Shown here piece after piece: positions 44,327 to 55,400 of a stretch of 64,000 nucleotides of DNA. The notes below the pieces were generated by a model. That model saw only the letters and a list, made by a program, of their open reading frames with translations, did not search any database and was not told the origin of the DNA. Positions within the stretch are counted from its first letter, which is position 1. Each line of letters begins with the position of its first letter. The stretch spans positions 1,798,001 to 1,862,000 of the forward strand of contig OY829646.1 in the NCBI GenBank assembly GCA_963691815.1, in the 5' to 3' direction. The translations under genes and the position numbers were made by a program. Origin of the DNA: Echiichthys vipera (taxonomy: Eukaryota; Chordata; Actinopteri; Perciformes; Trachinidae).

Positions 44327-44811
44327 CTGAAAGGCATGAAATCAGAAAAAGGGACTTGTAGATATGAGAGAAACACGCATTTCTGTTAGAGACTAATCTT
44401 AAATCTATGTGTGATGTAAAAACGGTCTTCAATGAAAATGTGTTTATAAAGAAACAACGTAAAAATTGTAGTAAATATTTAGAGATAAGAGGCACTTATA
44501 AAACACAGCTATAAAATGTATAGACATACATACAGAGTTTCTGCATTGGTGAGCTTGGGTGCATTTAAAGTATTAAGTTAGTACAAAATAATATTGAAGT
44601 ATATCTGTGAATTACTATTATAAATGGCAATAATGTTATTAAAAATACATTATAAGAAATTGGATGGGAGACATTGTTGCAAAGATAATAGATACATATG
44701 TAATACATAAAAACTACACTCTTGACTTCAATCAGAGACATTGAGAAGAACTATAGTCAAAAATGAAGAAGACGCCACCATTATTGGCTGATTAAACAGA
44801 AATGACTTTAT

Positions 44812-45251
44812 ATCAGGTGCAAATCAACAATCAACTTCTCAACATCAGCAAAACCAAATAGCTGATTGTTGACTTTAGAAAGAAGAAGGAAAAGACACAC
44901 TGTTCTGTCTACATTAGTGGAGCTGAGGTGGAGCAGGTCAACAGTTTAGGTTATTAGGAATCAACAAAAGTGAGAACCAGGTTGGTCATTAAATCAATCA
45001 CCATTTTGGTTAAAACACATGAAGGCACAGAAAAGTCTGTACATCTCCTGAAATAAATTTTGAAGGCTAAATTTCAGAGCAAACTATTGACAACTTATTT
45101 AGGGGAGCAATATAAAACATCCTGTCAGGGAACATCACAAAATAGAACGGTCTGTGCACAGCTTAGGACAGGAAGGCTGTGTAGCGGCGATTCAAACTTA
45201 CCAAAACATCATTGGTACAATATACAGACCATTAGTGATATCAGTAAAGTG
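44812..45251 (+). mobile_element. Rex1-type LINE fragment, left part
   Basis: Plus-strand remains of a Rex1 thumb and C-terminal region: NISKTK, a stop, LIVDFRKKKEKTH, then ISGAEVEQVNSL, and later LTTYLGEQYKTSCQG. Many stops. It is interrupted at about 45251 by another LINE and resumes at 48766. Confidence 0.78.
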
Positions 45252-45253
45252 AG

Positions 45254-45907
45254 ATGCAGTTTTTGTCACAGGAAATAACTAAAGTTTCAGAAAAGCAAGC
45301 ATGTTTGATGGAAATTACAGATGAGATCAGACAACTGAAAACACTGATTCAAGAAAAGGACAAGCGAATTGAGCATTTGGCAAAGCGGATTGATGATCTG
45401 GAACAACATTCTAGAATGGAAGACCTTCTGATTTCAGGGCTTGAAATTCAACGCACCTTTGCACAAGCTGTAGCTGGGGACAGAGGAGAAGAAAATTTGG
45501 CAATTCCCACCACAAGTCCTGGTTTGTCTTCACTGGAGCACCAGGTAATCAAGTTTTTTGAGAGCAAAAACATCTCTATTGACAGTAAAGATGTTGCAGC
45601 ATGTCACGCACTACCACAGAGAAATGGGAAAAAGCCAAATATTATCATTCGTTTTGCCAATAGAAAGCACAAAATGGAGGTGCTAAGGAATGGCAGGAAA
45701 TTGAAGGGTACAGGTGTTTATGTGAATGAGCACCTTACCAGGACAAATGCTGAAATTGCAAGACAGGCAAGAATTCTGAGAAGAGAGAAGAAGATACAAG
45801 ACACTTGGACACGGAACTGTAGAATCCTGATCAAGCTTAATGGATCTCCAGAACAGGCCAGAGTGATGGTTATCAAAGATATCAAAGAGCTTGAACAATA
45901 CAAATAA
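45254..45907 (+). CDS. LINE ORF1-like protein (coiled coil)
   Basis: A 217-codon open frame. The N-terminal half is helical, with heptads (ITDEIRQLKTLIQEKDKRIE, LAKRIDDLEQHSRMEDLLIS). The C-terminal half has CHALPQRNGKKPNIIIRFAN and VNEHLTRTNAEIARQARILR, shared by ORF1 proteins of several LINE groups that bind element RNA. It starts at the first ATG after the Rex1 junction. The frame is complete to a stop at 45907, so this ORF appears intact while ORF2 does not. Confidence 0.8.
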   Translation: MQFLSQEITKVSEKQACLMEITDEIRQLKTLIQEKDKRIEHLAKRIDDLEQHSRMEDLLISGLEIQRTFAQAVAGDRGEENLAIPTTSPGLSSLEHQVIKFFESKNISIDSKDVAACHALPQRNGKKPNIIIRFANRKHKMEVLRNGRKLKGTGVYVNEHLTRTNAEIARQARILRREKKIQDTWTRNCRILIKLNGSPEQARVMVIKDIKELEQYK

Positions 45908-45959
45908 AAAGTCTTGGAGAACCCAAAGAAAAACGGACAGGTGACAATGAACTGGATTT

Positions 45960-48522
45960 ATGATGCATCCTGACAGACTTAAATCAACCATAAACACAGT
46001 AAGGACAGAATCAGATCACTCTAGTCATGTAAATCTTCAACTCAAAAGGTTTGATTACACAGAGTTTAAACCGCATAATATACAAAATGATTTGGACCCA
46101 GAGAACAATGTGCTTGCAAAAATACAGAACAACTGTGAATATTATACACATGAGCAACTTGAGAAGCACATAACCACAAAAGATTCACTTTCTATTATTC
46201 ATTTCAATTGTAGAAGTCTTAACTCAAATTTCTCTAAAATTCTAGACTTTTTGAAACAATCAAAACACACCTTTTCTGCAATAGCAATTTCAGAGACATG
46301 AATGGACAAGGAACAATGTTCCTTCTTCCAGATAGACGGATATAACATGTTTTTCAGAAGTAGGAACAGTCAAAAAGGTGGGGGATGTAGCTTTATATAT
46401 TGACCGAAACTTAAAAAGTAAAATAGTAAGAAACAAGTGCTTAATCATTGATAAAGTTATGGAATGTGTTACTGGAGAAATTGAGCTTGAAGAGTCAAGG
46501 AATGTCTATGTAAGCTGTATATACAGAAAACCTGGTTCATGCATTGATACATTTAGGGAAACGATGATGGATCTATATGAGGGTTTATGCGAAAGAAAAA
46601 TGTTTTTTGTATGTGGTGACTTTAATCTTGACTGACTGAATCCTTTAGAACTGCCGTCAATTACCGAGTTTATAAATACAATGTATAATTTAAGTTTATA
46701 TCCCGCCATAACGAGACCATCTCGAATAACAAGAAACAGTGCAACATTGATTGATAACATATTTTCTAATATTATTGAACATGAAATAACAAGTGGACTT
46801 TTAATATCTGATATATCGGATCCCCTTCCAGTCTTTACAAAGATATAAATGGTTACTAAATCCCATAAAGAAAAGAAAATGGTTATAATGACCAGACAAA
46901 AAAACACTGAGGCAATTAATAGACTTAAGAATGCTCTACTGGAACAAAACTGGAACAATGTATATTCAGATAATGTAAATACTGCTTATGAAGCCTTTTT
47001 GAACTCATTTTTTACTCTATATAACACACATTGTTTCCTAATTAGTAAAGTAATCACTGACAAATTTTCTGGAAAACCATGGTAAACAAAGGTTATTCAA
47101 AAGGCATGTAAGAAACAGAACAAACTGTATAAAGAATTCCTTTAAAAAAAGGACTGAGGAAGCAGAGAGAACCTACAAAATATATAAGAACAGACTAACA
47201 AACATCATGAGAGCATGTAAAACAGATTATTATAGTGATATTTTGGAAAGAAGCAAAAACGACATAAAAAGTACATGGAGCATTTTGAACAAATTAATTA
47301 AAAGAGGAAATAAGGAGTCCCACTTCCCTTCTCACTTTGAAATAAATTATGGACATTTGATCACCCAGCCAAACGAAATTGCTAATGAATTTAATAACTA
47401 CTTTAGTAAAATAGGTTCTAACTTAGAAAAAGAAATACCAAACTACCATAATGAGGAGGATATCCTCAGCAAACTTCCAAAGCAGGAAAACAGTATATTC
47501 CTTATCTTACAGATGAAAATGAAATTCTTTCCATTGTGAAAAAGTTAAAAAGTAAAAAGCCATCAGACTCTGATGGATTGGACATGTCAATATTAAAAGA
47601 AATAATTGATTATGTAATAATTCCAATCACCTTTTTATTTAACCTGTCCCTCAAAACAGGGATATTCCCAGAAAGAATGAAGATGGGAAAAGTCATTCCG
47701 ATTTACAAGTCGGGTGATATACACACATTCACAAATTATAGACCTATCTCCATACTATCCCAATTTTCTAAAATATTGGAGAAGCTTTTCCATATAAGAT
47801 AATATAATTACTTAGAAAAATATAACATACTCTGTGAGCAGCAATATGGCTTTAGACCTGAGCGAACCACAACCTTAGCTTTGGTGGACCTAGTTGAAAA
47901 TATAACAAATGCAATAGAACATAAGCAATATGCTGTTGGTTTATTCCTGGATCTTACCAAAGCTTTCGACACCGTGCACCATGATCTCTTGCTGAAAAAA
48001 CTTAATAGATATGGGATCAGGGGTGTGGCCCTTTCCTGGATCCAAAGTTATTTGAGCAACAGATCCCAATATGTCCACTTTGATGGCACCGACTCAGAGA
48101 CCATGTCAGTGACCTGTGGACTCCCCCAAGGGTCAGTGTTAAGTCCTTTGTTGTTCATAATTTACATTAATGACTTATGTTTGGTTTCAAAAACAATGCA
48201 CTTTATATTATTTGCAGATGATACAAACATACTTTGTTGTGGTAGAGATTAAAAGGCATTATTTGAACCTGTAGAAAATGAATTGAAAATATTGACGCAT
48301 TGGTTTGACTCAAATAAATTAACTCCGAACTTAAAGAAAACTAAATTTATAATATTTGCAAATCGTCCAATCAATGTGGAAACAAATTTAATTATAAATG
48401 ATATAGAGATTGAACAAGTAAATGAAATTAAGTTTTTAGGAATAATATTGCTAAATAAGCTAAGTTGGAGAAATCACATAAATTTTAGATTTAAAAGACT
48501 AAAGAACATTAATTTACTTTAA
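45960..48522 (+). pseudogene. LINE ORF2: endonuclease and reverse transcriptase, broken
   Basis: From about 46180 an endonuclease reads LSIIHFNCRSLNSNFSKI, IAISET, then VSCIYRKPGS and FVCGDFNLD (metal-binding D/N). Reverse transcriptase from 47536: KKPSDSDGLDMSIL, KMGKVIPIYKSGDIHTFTNY, QQYGFRPERTTTLALV, LFLDLTKAFDTVHHDLL (catalytic D), GLPQGSVLSPLLFIIYINDL and ILFADDTNILCC (F-A-D-D). Stops at 46300, 46635, 47085, 47801 and 48250 and some frame changes break it. The blocks are otherwise well kept. Confidence 0.85.
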
Positions 48523-48765
48523 AACTGTTCTCAAGAGGGTCATTATTCAAACATATGTTGATTGTGTATGCTGACAGCAGCAATAAATTAATTATTAGAC
48601 ATTTTCTTTTGACCTGTGTGTAGCTGCTACCTAAGTTTATGTATGTTAAAGGGTTTAGCTTCTGCCTATTCCCTTTTTTCAGACCTTATACATTTATTTT
48701 TTGTTTGTCATGAAATGTCTTTGTCTAAAATGTCTGAAAATAAACTGAACTGAACTGAACTGAAG

Positions 48766-48925
48766 ATGTCTGCACAGAACCCAAAAGTTACATACAACAG
48801 CCACCCAGCCACAGTGTTCACACTGCTTCCATCTGGATGAAGATAATGAAGTATCTGTTGCTATACCACCAGAGTACAGAGCAGCTTGGGATTGTCCTCA
48901 ATCCATCCTCAACAACACACCATTA
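48766..48925 (+). mobile_element. Rex1-type LINE fragment, right part
   Basis: Continues the fragment of 44812-45251 with ATGTCTGCACAGAACCCAAA and the following C-terminal region (CTGCTTCCATCTGGATGAAG), ending near a T-run at 48927. Confidence 0.7.
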
Positions 48926-49032
48926 CTTTTTTTCTTAAGCATAAACATTTTGCTTTCCTTATACAACCCTATAAATGGTTTTACATTGTATTTTACAAGA
49001 AAACCAAGGGAAGGAAGGGAAAACATACTTAC

Positions 49033-49100
49033 GTTTAAAACCCTTTTGTCCACAATGCTTTCAAAAGGGAGCACCTTCTGGGTTCTGTGCTTTCTGCATT
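49033..49100 (-). CDS. Host-gene exon: start of chromo-like domain
   Basis: A 68-base minus-strand exon bounded by a strong acceptor (TATTTCTGTCTTTTTTTAG) and a strong donor (AAC then GTAAGTATG). Two bases complete a codon from the preceding exon; then CRKHRTQKVLPFESIVDKRV and LN follow. The other two frames have stops. FESIVDKR resembles the first strand of chromodomains such as CDY-type proteins, and the frame continues in phase into 44326-44283. The preceding exon lies beyond or within the minisatellite and was not identified. Confidence 0.72.
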
Positions 49101-49238
49101 CTAAAAAAAGACAGAAATATGAATAAAAATCAAGACTAATGTAACAACCCTACTGACTTCATTTGGAATATAAAGGACAACTCATTTTAATACATTTATG
49201 AGATAAAGAGTATTTGGGTATTTTTTTTCTCTTGGAAG

Positions 49239-49430
49239 AAGATACGGGACACAGTGAGGAGACTGGAGATGGAGAGGGAAGTTGAGAAGAGGAGGAGGAA
49301 GATAGAGGAGGAGACTGAGGTGAAGAGAAGGATGGAGGAAGAAGCTGAGAGTGAGAAGAAGAGAAGGATGGACGAAGAGGCTGAGGGTGAGAAAATGAGA
49401 AGGATGGAGGAACAGTCTGATGGTTAGAAA
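49239..49430 (+). other. Left edge of array: possible plus-strand exon start
   Basis: TATTTTTTTTCTCTTGGAAG (acceptor-like) is followed by an open frame KIRDTVRRLEMEREVEKRRR and KIEEETEVKRRMEEEAESEK before the regular repeats begin. It is an alternating acidic/basic helix as in single-alpha-helix or trichohyalin-like proteins. A stop (QSDG then TAG) appears at about 49426. It may be chance, since the repeats grade into it. Confidence 0.35.
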
Positions 49431-52400
49431 ATGAGAAGGATGGAGGAACAGTCTGATGGTTAGAAGAGGACAAGGATGGAGGAGGCTGAGAAGAGGAGAA
49501 GGATGGAGGAAGCTAAGAAGAGGACAAGGATGGAGGAGGCTGAAAAGAGGAGAAGGATGGAGAAGGCTGAAAAGAGGAGAAGGATGGAGGAGGCTGAGAA
49601 GAGGAGAAGGATGGAGGAAGAGGCTGAGGGTGAGAAGAGGAGAAGGATGGAGGAAGAGGCTGAGGGTGAGAAGAGGAGAAGGACGGAGGAAGAGGCTGAG
49701 GGTGAGAAGGGAAGGATGGAGGAAGAGGCTGAGGGTGAGAAGAGGAAAAGGATGGAGGAAGAGGCTGAGGGTGAAAAGTGGGATGGAGGAAGAGGCTGAG
49801 GGTGAGAAGAGGAGAAGGATGGAGGAAGAGGCTGAGGGTCAGAAGAGGAGAAGGATGGAGGAGGCTGATAAGAGGAGAAGGATGGAAAAGGCTGAGAAGA
49901 GGAGAAGGATGGAGGAGGCTGAGAAGAGGAGAAGGAAGATGGAGGGTGAGAAGAGGAGAAGGATGGAGGAAGAGGCTGAGGGTGAGAAGAGGAGAAGGAT
50001 GGAGGAGGCTGAGGGTGAAAAGAGGAGAAGGATGGAGGAGGCTGAGGGTGAGAAGAGGAGAAGGATGGAGGAAGAGGCTGAGGGTTAGAAGAGGAGAAGG
50101 ATGGAGGAGGCTGAGAAAAGGAGGAGGATGGAGGAGGCTAAGAAGAGGAGAAGGGTGGAGGAGGCTGAGAAGAGGAGCAGGAAGATGGAGGAGGAGACTG
50201 AGGCGAGGAGAAGGAACGAGGAAGAGGCAGAGGGTGAGAAGAGGAGAAGGATGGAGGAAGAGGCAGAGGGTGAGAAGAGGAGAAGGATGGAGGAAGAGGC
50301 TGAGGGTGAGAAGAGGAGAAGGATGGAGGAAGAGGCAGAGGGTGAGAAGAGGAGAAGGATGGAGGAAGAGGCTGAGGGTGAGAAGAGGAGAAGGATGGAG
50401 GAAGAGGCTGAGGGTGAAAAGTGGGATGGAGGAAGAGGCTGAGGGTGAGAAGAGGAGAAGGATGGAGGAAGAGGCTGAGGGTCAGAAGAGGAGAAGGATG
50501 GAGGAGGCTGATAAGAGGAGAAGGATGGAAAAGGCTGAGAAGAGGAGAAGGATGGAGGAGGCTGAGAAGAGGAGAAGGAAGATGGAGGGTGAGAAGAGGA
50601 GAAGGATGGAGGAAGAGGCTGAGGGTGAGAAAAGGAGAAGGATGGAGGAAGAGGCTGAGGGTGAGAAGAGAAGGATGGAGGAGACTGAGGGTGAGAATTG
50701 GAGAAGGATGGAGGAAGAGGCTGAGGGTGAGAGGAGGAGAAGGATGGAGGAAGAGGCTGAGGGTGAGAAGAGGAGAAGGATGGAGGAAGAGGCGGAGGGT
50801 GAGAAGAGGAGTAGGATGGAGGAAGAGGCTGAGGGGGAGAAGAGGAGAAGGATGGAGGAAGAGGCTGAGGGTGAGAAGAGAAGAAGGATGGAGGAGACTG
50901 AGGTTGAGAAGAGGAGAAGGATGGAGGAAGAGGGTGAGAAGAGGAGAAGGATGGAGGAGACTGAGGTTGAGAAGAGGAGAAGGATGGAGGAAGAGTCTGA
51001 GGGTGAGAAGAGGAATAGGATGGAGGAAGAGGCTGAGGGTGAGAAGAGGAGAAAGATGGAGGAGGCTGAGAAGAGGACAAGGATGGAGGAGGCTGAGAAG
51101 AGGAGAAGGATGGAGGAGGCTGAGAAGAGAAGGAAGATGGAGGGTGAGAAGAGGAGAAGGATGGAGGAAGAGGCTGAAGAAGAGAAGGATGGAGGAAGAG
51201 GCTGAGAAGAGGAGAAGGATGGAGGAGGCTGAGAAGAGGACAAGGATGGAGGAGGCTGAGAAGAGGAGAAGGATGGAGGAGGCTGAGAAGAGGAGAAGGA
51301 AGATGGAGGAGGAGACTGAGGCGAGGAGAAGGATGGAGGAAGAGGCAGAGGGTGAGAAGAGGAGAAGGATGGAGGAGGCTGAGAAGAGGAGAAGGATGGA
51401 GGAGGCTAAGAAGAGGACAAGTTTGGAGGAGGCTGAGAAGAGGAGAAGGATGGAGGAGGCTGAGAAGAGGAGAAGGATGGAGGAAGAGGGTGAGAAGAAG
51501 AGACAGGCGAAGGAAGAGGCTGAGGGTGAGAAGACGAGAAGAATGGAGGAAGAGGGTGAGGGTGAGAAGAGGAGAAGGATAAAGGACGAGGCTGAGGGTG
51601 AGAAGAGGAGAAGGATGGAGGAAGAGGCTGGGGGGGGGTGGAGGAAGAGGCTGAGGGTGATAAGAGGAGTAGGATGGAGGAAGAGGCTGAGTGTGAGAAG
51701 AGAAGGATGGAGGAAGAGGCTTAGGGTGAGAAGAGGAGAAGGATGGAGGAGGCTGAGAAGAGGAGAAGGATGGAGGAGGCTGAGAAGAGGAGAAGGATGG
51801 AAGAGGCTGGGAAGAGGAGAAGGATGGAGGAGGCTGAGAAGAGAAGGAAGATGGAGGGTGAGAAGAGGAGAAGGATGGAGGAAGAGGCTGAGGGTGAGAA
51901 GAGGGGAAGGATGGAGGAAGAGGCTGAGGGTGAGAATAGGAGAAGGATGGAGGAGGCTGAGGGTGAAAAGAGGAGAAGGATGGAGGAAGAGGCTGAGGGT
52001 CAGAAGAGGAGAAGGATGGAGGAGGCTGATAAGAGGAGAAGGATGGAAAAGGCTGAGAAGAGGAGAAGGATGGAGGAGGCTGAGAAGAGGAGAAGGAAGA
52101 TGGAGGGTGAGAAGAGGAGAAGGATGGAGGAAGAGGCTGAGGGTGAGAAGAGGAGAAGGATGGAGGAAGAGGCTGAGGGTGAGAAGAGGAGAAGGATGGA
52201 GGAGGCTGAGAAGAGGAGAAGGATGGAGGAGGCTAAGAAGAGGACAAGTTTGGAGGAGGCTGAGAAGAGGAGAAGGATGATGGAGGAGGAGACTGAGTCG
52301 AGGAGAAGGATGGAGGAAGAGGGTGAGAAGAAGAGACAGACGAAGGAAGAGGCTGAGGGTGAGAAGACGAGAAGAATGGAGGAAGAGGGTGAGGGTGAGA

Positions 52401-55400
52401 AGAGGAGAAGGATAAAAGACGAGGCTGAGGGTGAGAAGAGGAAAAGGATGGAGGAAGAGGCTGAGGGGGGGGGGTGGAGGAAGAGGCTGAGGGTGATAAG
52501 AGGAGTAAGATGGAGGAAGAGGCTGAGGGTGAGAAGAGAAGGATGGAGGAAGAGGCTTAGGGTGAGAAGAGGAGAAGGATGGAGGAGGCTGAGAAGAGGA
52601 GAAGGATGGAGGAGGCTGAGAAGAGGAGAAGGATGGAGGAGGCTGGGAAGAGGAGAAGGATGGAGGAGGCTGAGAAGAGAAGGAAGATGGAGGGTGAGAA
52701 GAGGAGAAGGATGGAGGAAGAGGCTGAGGGTGAGAAGAGGGGAAGGATGGAGGAAGAGGCTGAGGGTGAGAATAGGAGAAGGATGGAGGAGGCTGAGGGT
52801 GAAAAGAGGAGAAGGATGGAGGAAGAGGCTGAGGGTCAGAAGAGGAGAAGGATGGAGGAGGCTGATAAGAGGAGAAGGATGGAAAAGGCTGAGAAGAGGA
52901 GAAGGATGGAGGAGGCTGAGAAGAGGAGAAGGAAGATGGAGGGTGAGAAGAGGAGAAGGATGGAGGAAGAGGCTGAGGGTGAGAAGAGGAGAAGGATGGA
53001 GGAGGCTGAGGGTGAAAAGAGGAGAAGGATGGAGGAGGCTGAGGGTGAGAAGAGGAGAAGGATGGAGGAAGAGGCTGAGGGTTAGAAGAGGAGAAGGATG
53101 GAGGAGGCTGAGAAAAGGAGGAGGATGGAGGAGGCTAAGAAGAGGAGAAGGATGGAGGAGGCTGAGAAGAGGAGCAGGAAGATGGAGGAGGAGACTGAGG
53201 CGAGGAGAAGGAACGGCGAAGAGGCAGAGGGTGAGAAGAGGAGAAGGATGGAGGAAGAGGTTGAGAAGAGGAGAAGGATGTAGGAAGAGGCTGAGGGTGA
53301 GAAGAAGAGAAGGATGGATGAAGAGGCAGAGGGTGAGAAGAGGAGAAGGATGGAGGACGAGGCTGAGGGTGAGAAAAGGAGAAGGATGGAGGAAGAGGCT
53401 GAGGGTGAGAAGAGAAGGATGGAGGAGACTGAGGGTGAGAAGAGGAGAAGGATGGAGGGAGAGGCTGAGGGTGAGAAGAGGAGAAGGATGGAGGAAGAGG
53501 CTGAGGGTGAGAAGAGGAGAAGGATGGAGGAAAAGGCGGAGGGTGAGAAGAGGAGTAGGATGGAGGAAGAGGCTGAGGGGGAGAAGAGGAGAAGGATGGA
53601 GGAAGAGGCTGAGGGTGAGAAGAGGAGAAGGATGGAAGAGACTGAGGTTGAGAAGAGGAGAAGGATGGAGGAAGAGGGTGAGAAGAGGAGAAGGATGGAG
53701 GAGACTGAGGTTGAGAAGAGGAGAAGGATGGAGGAAGAGTCTGAGGGTGAGAAGAGGAATAGGATGGAGGAAGAGGCTGAGGGTGAGAAGAGGAGAAAGA
53801 TGGAGGAGGCTGAGAAGAGGACAAGGATGGAGGAGGCTGAGAAGAGGAGAAGGATGGAGGAGGCTGAGAAGAGAAGGAAGATGGAGGGTGAGAAGAGGAG
53901 AAGGATGGAGGAAGAGGCTGAAGAAGAGAAGGATGGAGGAAGAGGCTGAGAAGAGGAGAAGGATGGAGGTTGCTGAGAAGAGGACAAGGATGGAGGAGGC
54001 TGAGAAGAGGAGAAGGATGGAGGAGGCTGAGAAGAGGAGAAGGAAGATGGAGGAGGAGACTGAGGCGAGGAGAAGGATGGAGGAAGAGGCAGAGGGTGAG
54101 AAGAGGAGAAGGATGGAGGAAGAGTGTGAGAAGAGGAGAAGGATGGGGAAGAGGGTGAGAAGACGAGAAGAATGGAGGAAGAGGGTGAGGGTGAGAAGAG
54201 GAGAAGGATAAAGGACGAGGCTGAGGGTGAGAAGAGGAGAAGGATGGAGGAAGAGGCTGAGGGGGGGGGGGGGGTGGAGGAAGAGGCTGAGGGTGATAAG
54301 AGGAGTAGGATGGAGGAAGAGGCTGAGGGTGAGAAGAGAAGGATGGAGGAAGAGGCTTAGGGTGAGAAGAGGAGAAGGATGGAGGAGGCTGAGAAGAGGA
54401 GAAGGATGGAGGAGGCTGAGAAGAGGAGAAGGATGGAGGAGGCTGGGAAGAGGAGAAGGATGGAGGAGGCTGAGAAGAGAAGGAAGATGGAGGGTGAGAA
54501 GAGGAGAAGGATGGAGGAAGAGGCTGAGGGTGAGAAGAGGGGAAGGATGGAGGAAGAGGCTGAGGGTGAGAATAGGAGAAGGATGGAGGAGGCTGAGGGT
54601 GAAAAGAGGAGAAGGATGGAGGAAGAGGCTGAGGGTCAGAAGAGGAGAAGGATGGAGGAGGCTGATAAGAGGAGAAGGATGGAAAAGGCTGAGAAGAGGA
54701 GAAGGATGGAGGAGGCTGAGAAGAGGAGAAGGAAGATGGAGGGTGAGAAGAGGAGAAGGATGGAGGAAGAGGCTGAGGGTGAGAAGAGGAGAAGGATGGA
54801 GGAGGCTGAGGGTGAAAAGAGGAGAAGGATGGAGGAGGCTGAGGGTGAGAAGAGGAGAAGGATGGAGGAAGAGGCTGAGGGTTAGAAGAGGAGAAGGATG
54901 GAGGAGGCTGAGAAAAGGAGGAGGATGGAGGAGGCTAAGAAGAGGAGAAGGATGGAGGAGGCTGAGAAGAGGAGCAGGAAGATGGAGGAGGAGACTGAGG
55001 CGAGGAGAAGGAACGGCGAAGAGGCAGAGGGTGAGAAGAGGAGAAGGATGGAGGAAGAGGTTGAGAAGAGGAGAAGGATGTAGGAAGAGGCTGAGGGTGA
55101 GAAGAGGAGAAGGATGGAGGAAGAGGCAGAGGGTGAGAAGAGGAGAAGGATGGAGGACGAGGCTGAGGGTGAGAAAAGGAGAAGGATGGAGGAAGAGGCT
55201 GAGGGTGAGAAGAGAAGGATGGAGGAGACTGAGGGTTGGAAGAGGAGAAGGATGGAGGAAGAGGCTGAGGGTGAGAAGAGGAGAAGGATGGAGGAAGAGC
55301 TGAGGGTGAGAAGAGGAGAAGGATGGAGGAAGAGGCGGAGGGTGAGAAGAGGAGTAGGATGGAGGAAGAGGCTGAGGGGGAGAAGAGGAGAAGGATGGAG

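Larger units (their letters stand above)
45252..48765 (+). mobile_element. Two-ORF LINE of the Jockey/CR1 group, nested in Rex1
   Basis: Has ORF1, endonuclease and reverse transcriptase in order, and a tail of AACTG pentamers (48745-48763). Removing it rejoins the Rex1 sequence (AGTAAAG with ATGTCTGCACAG). Several stops and frameshifts make it dead. The group is inferred from motif style; the exact family is unknown. Confidence 0.82.
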
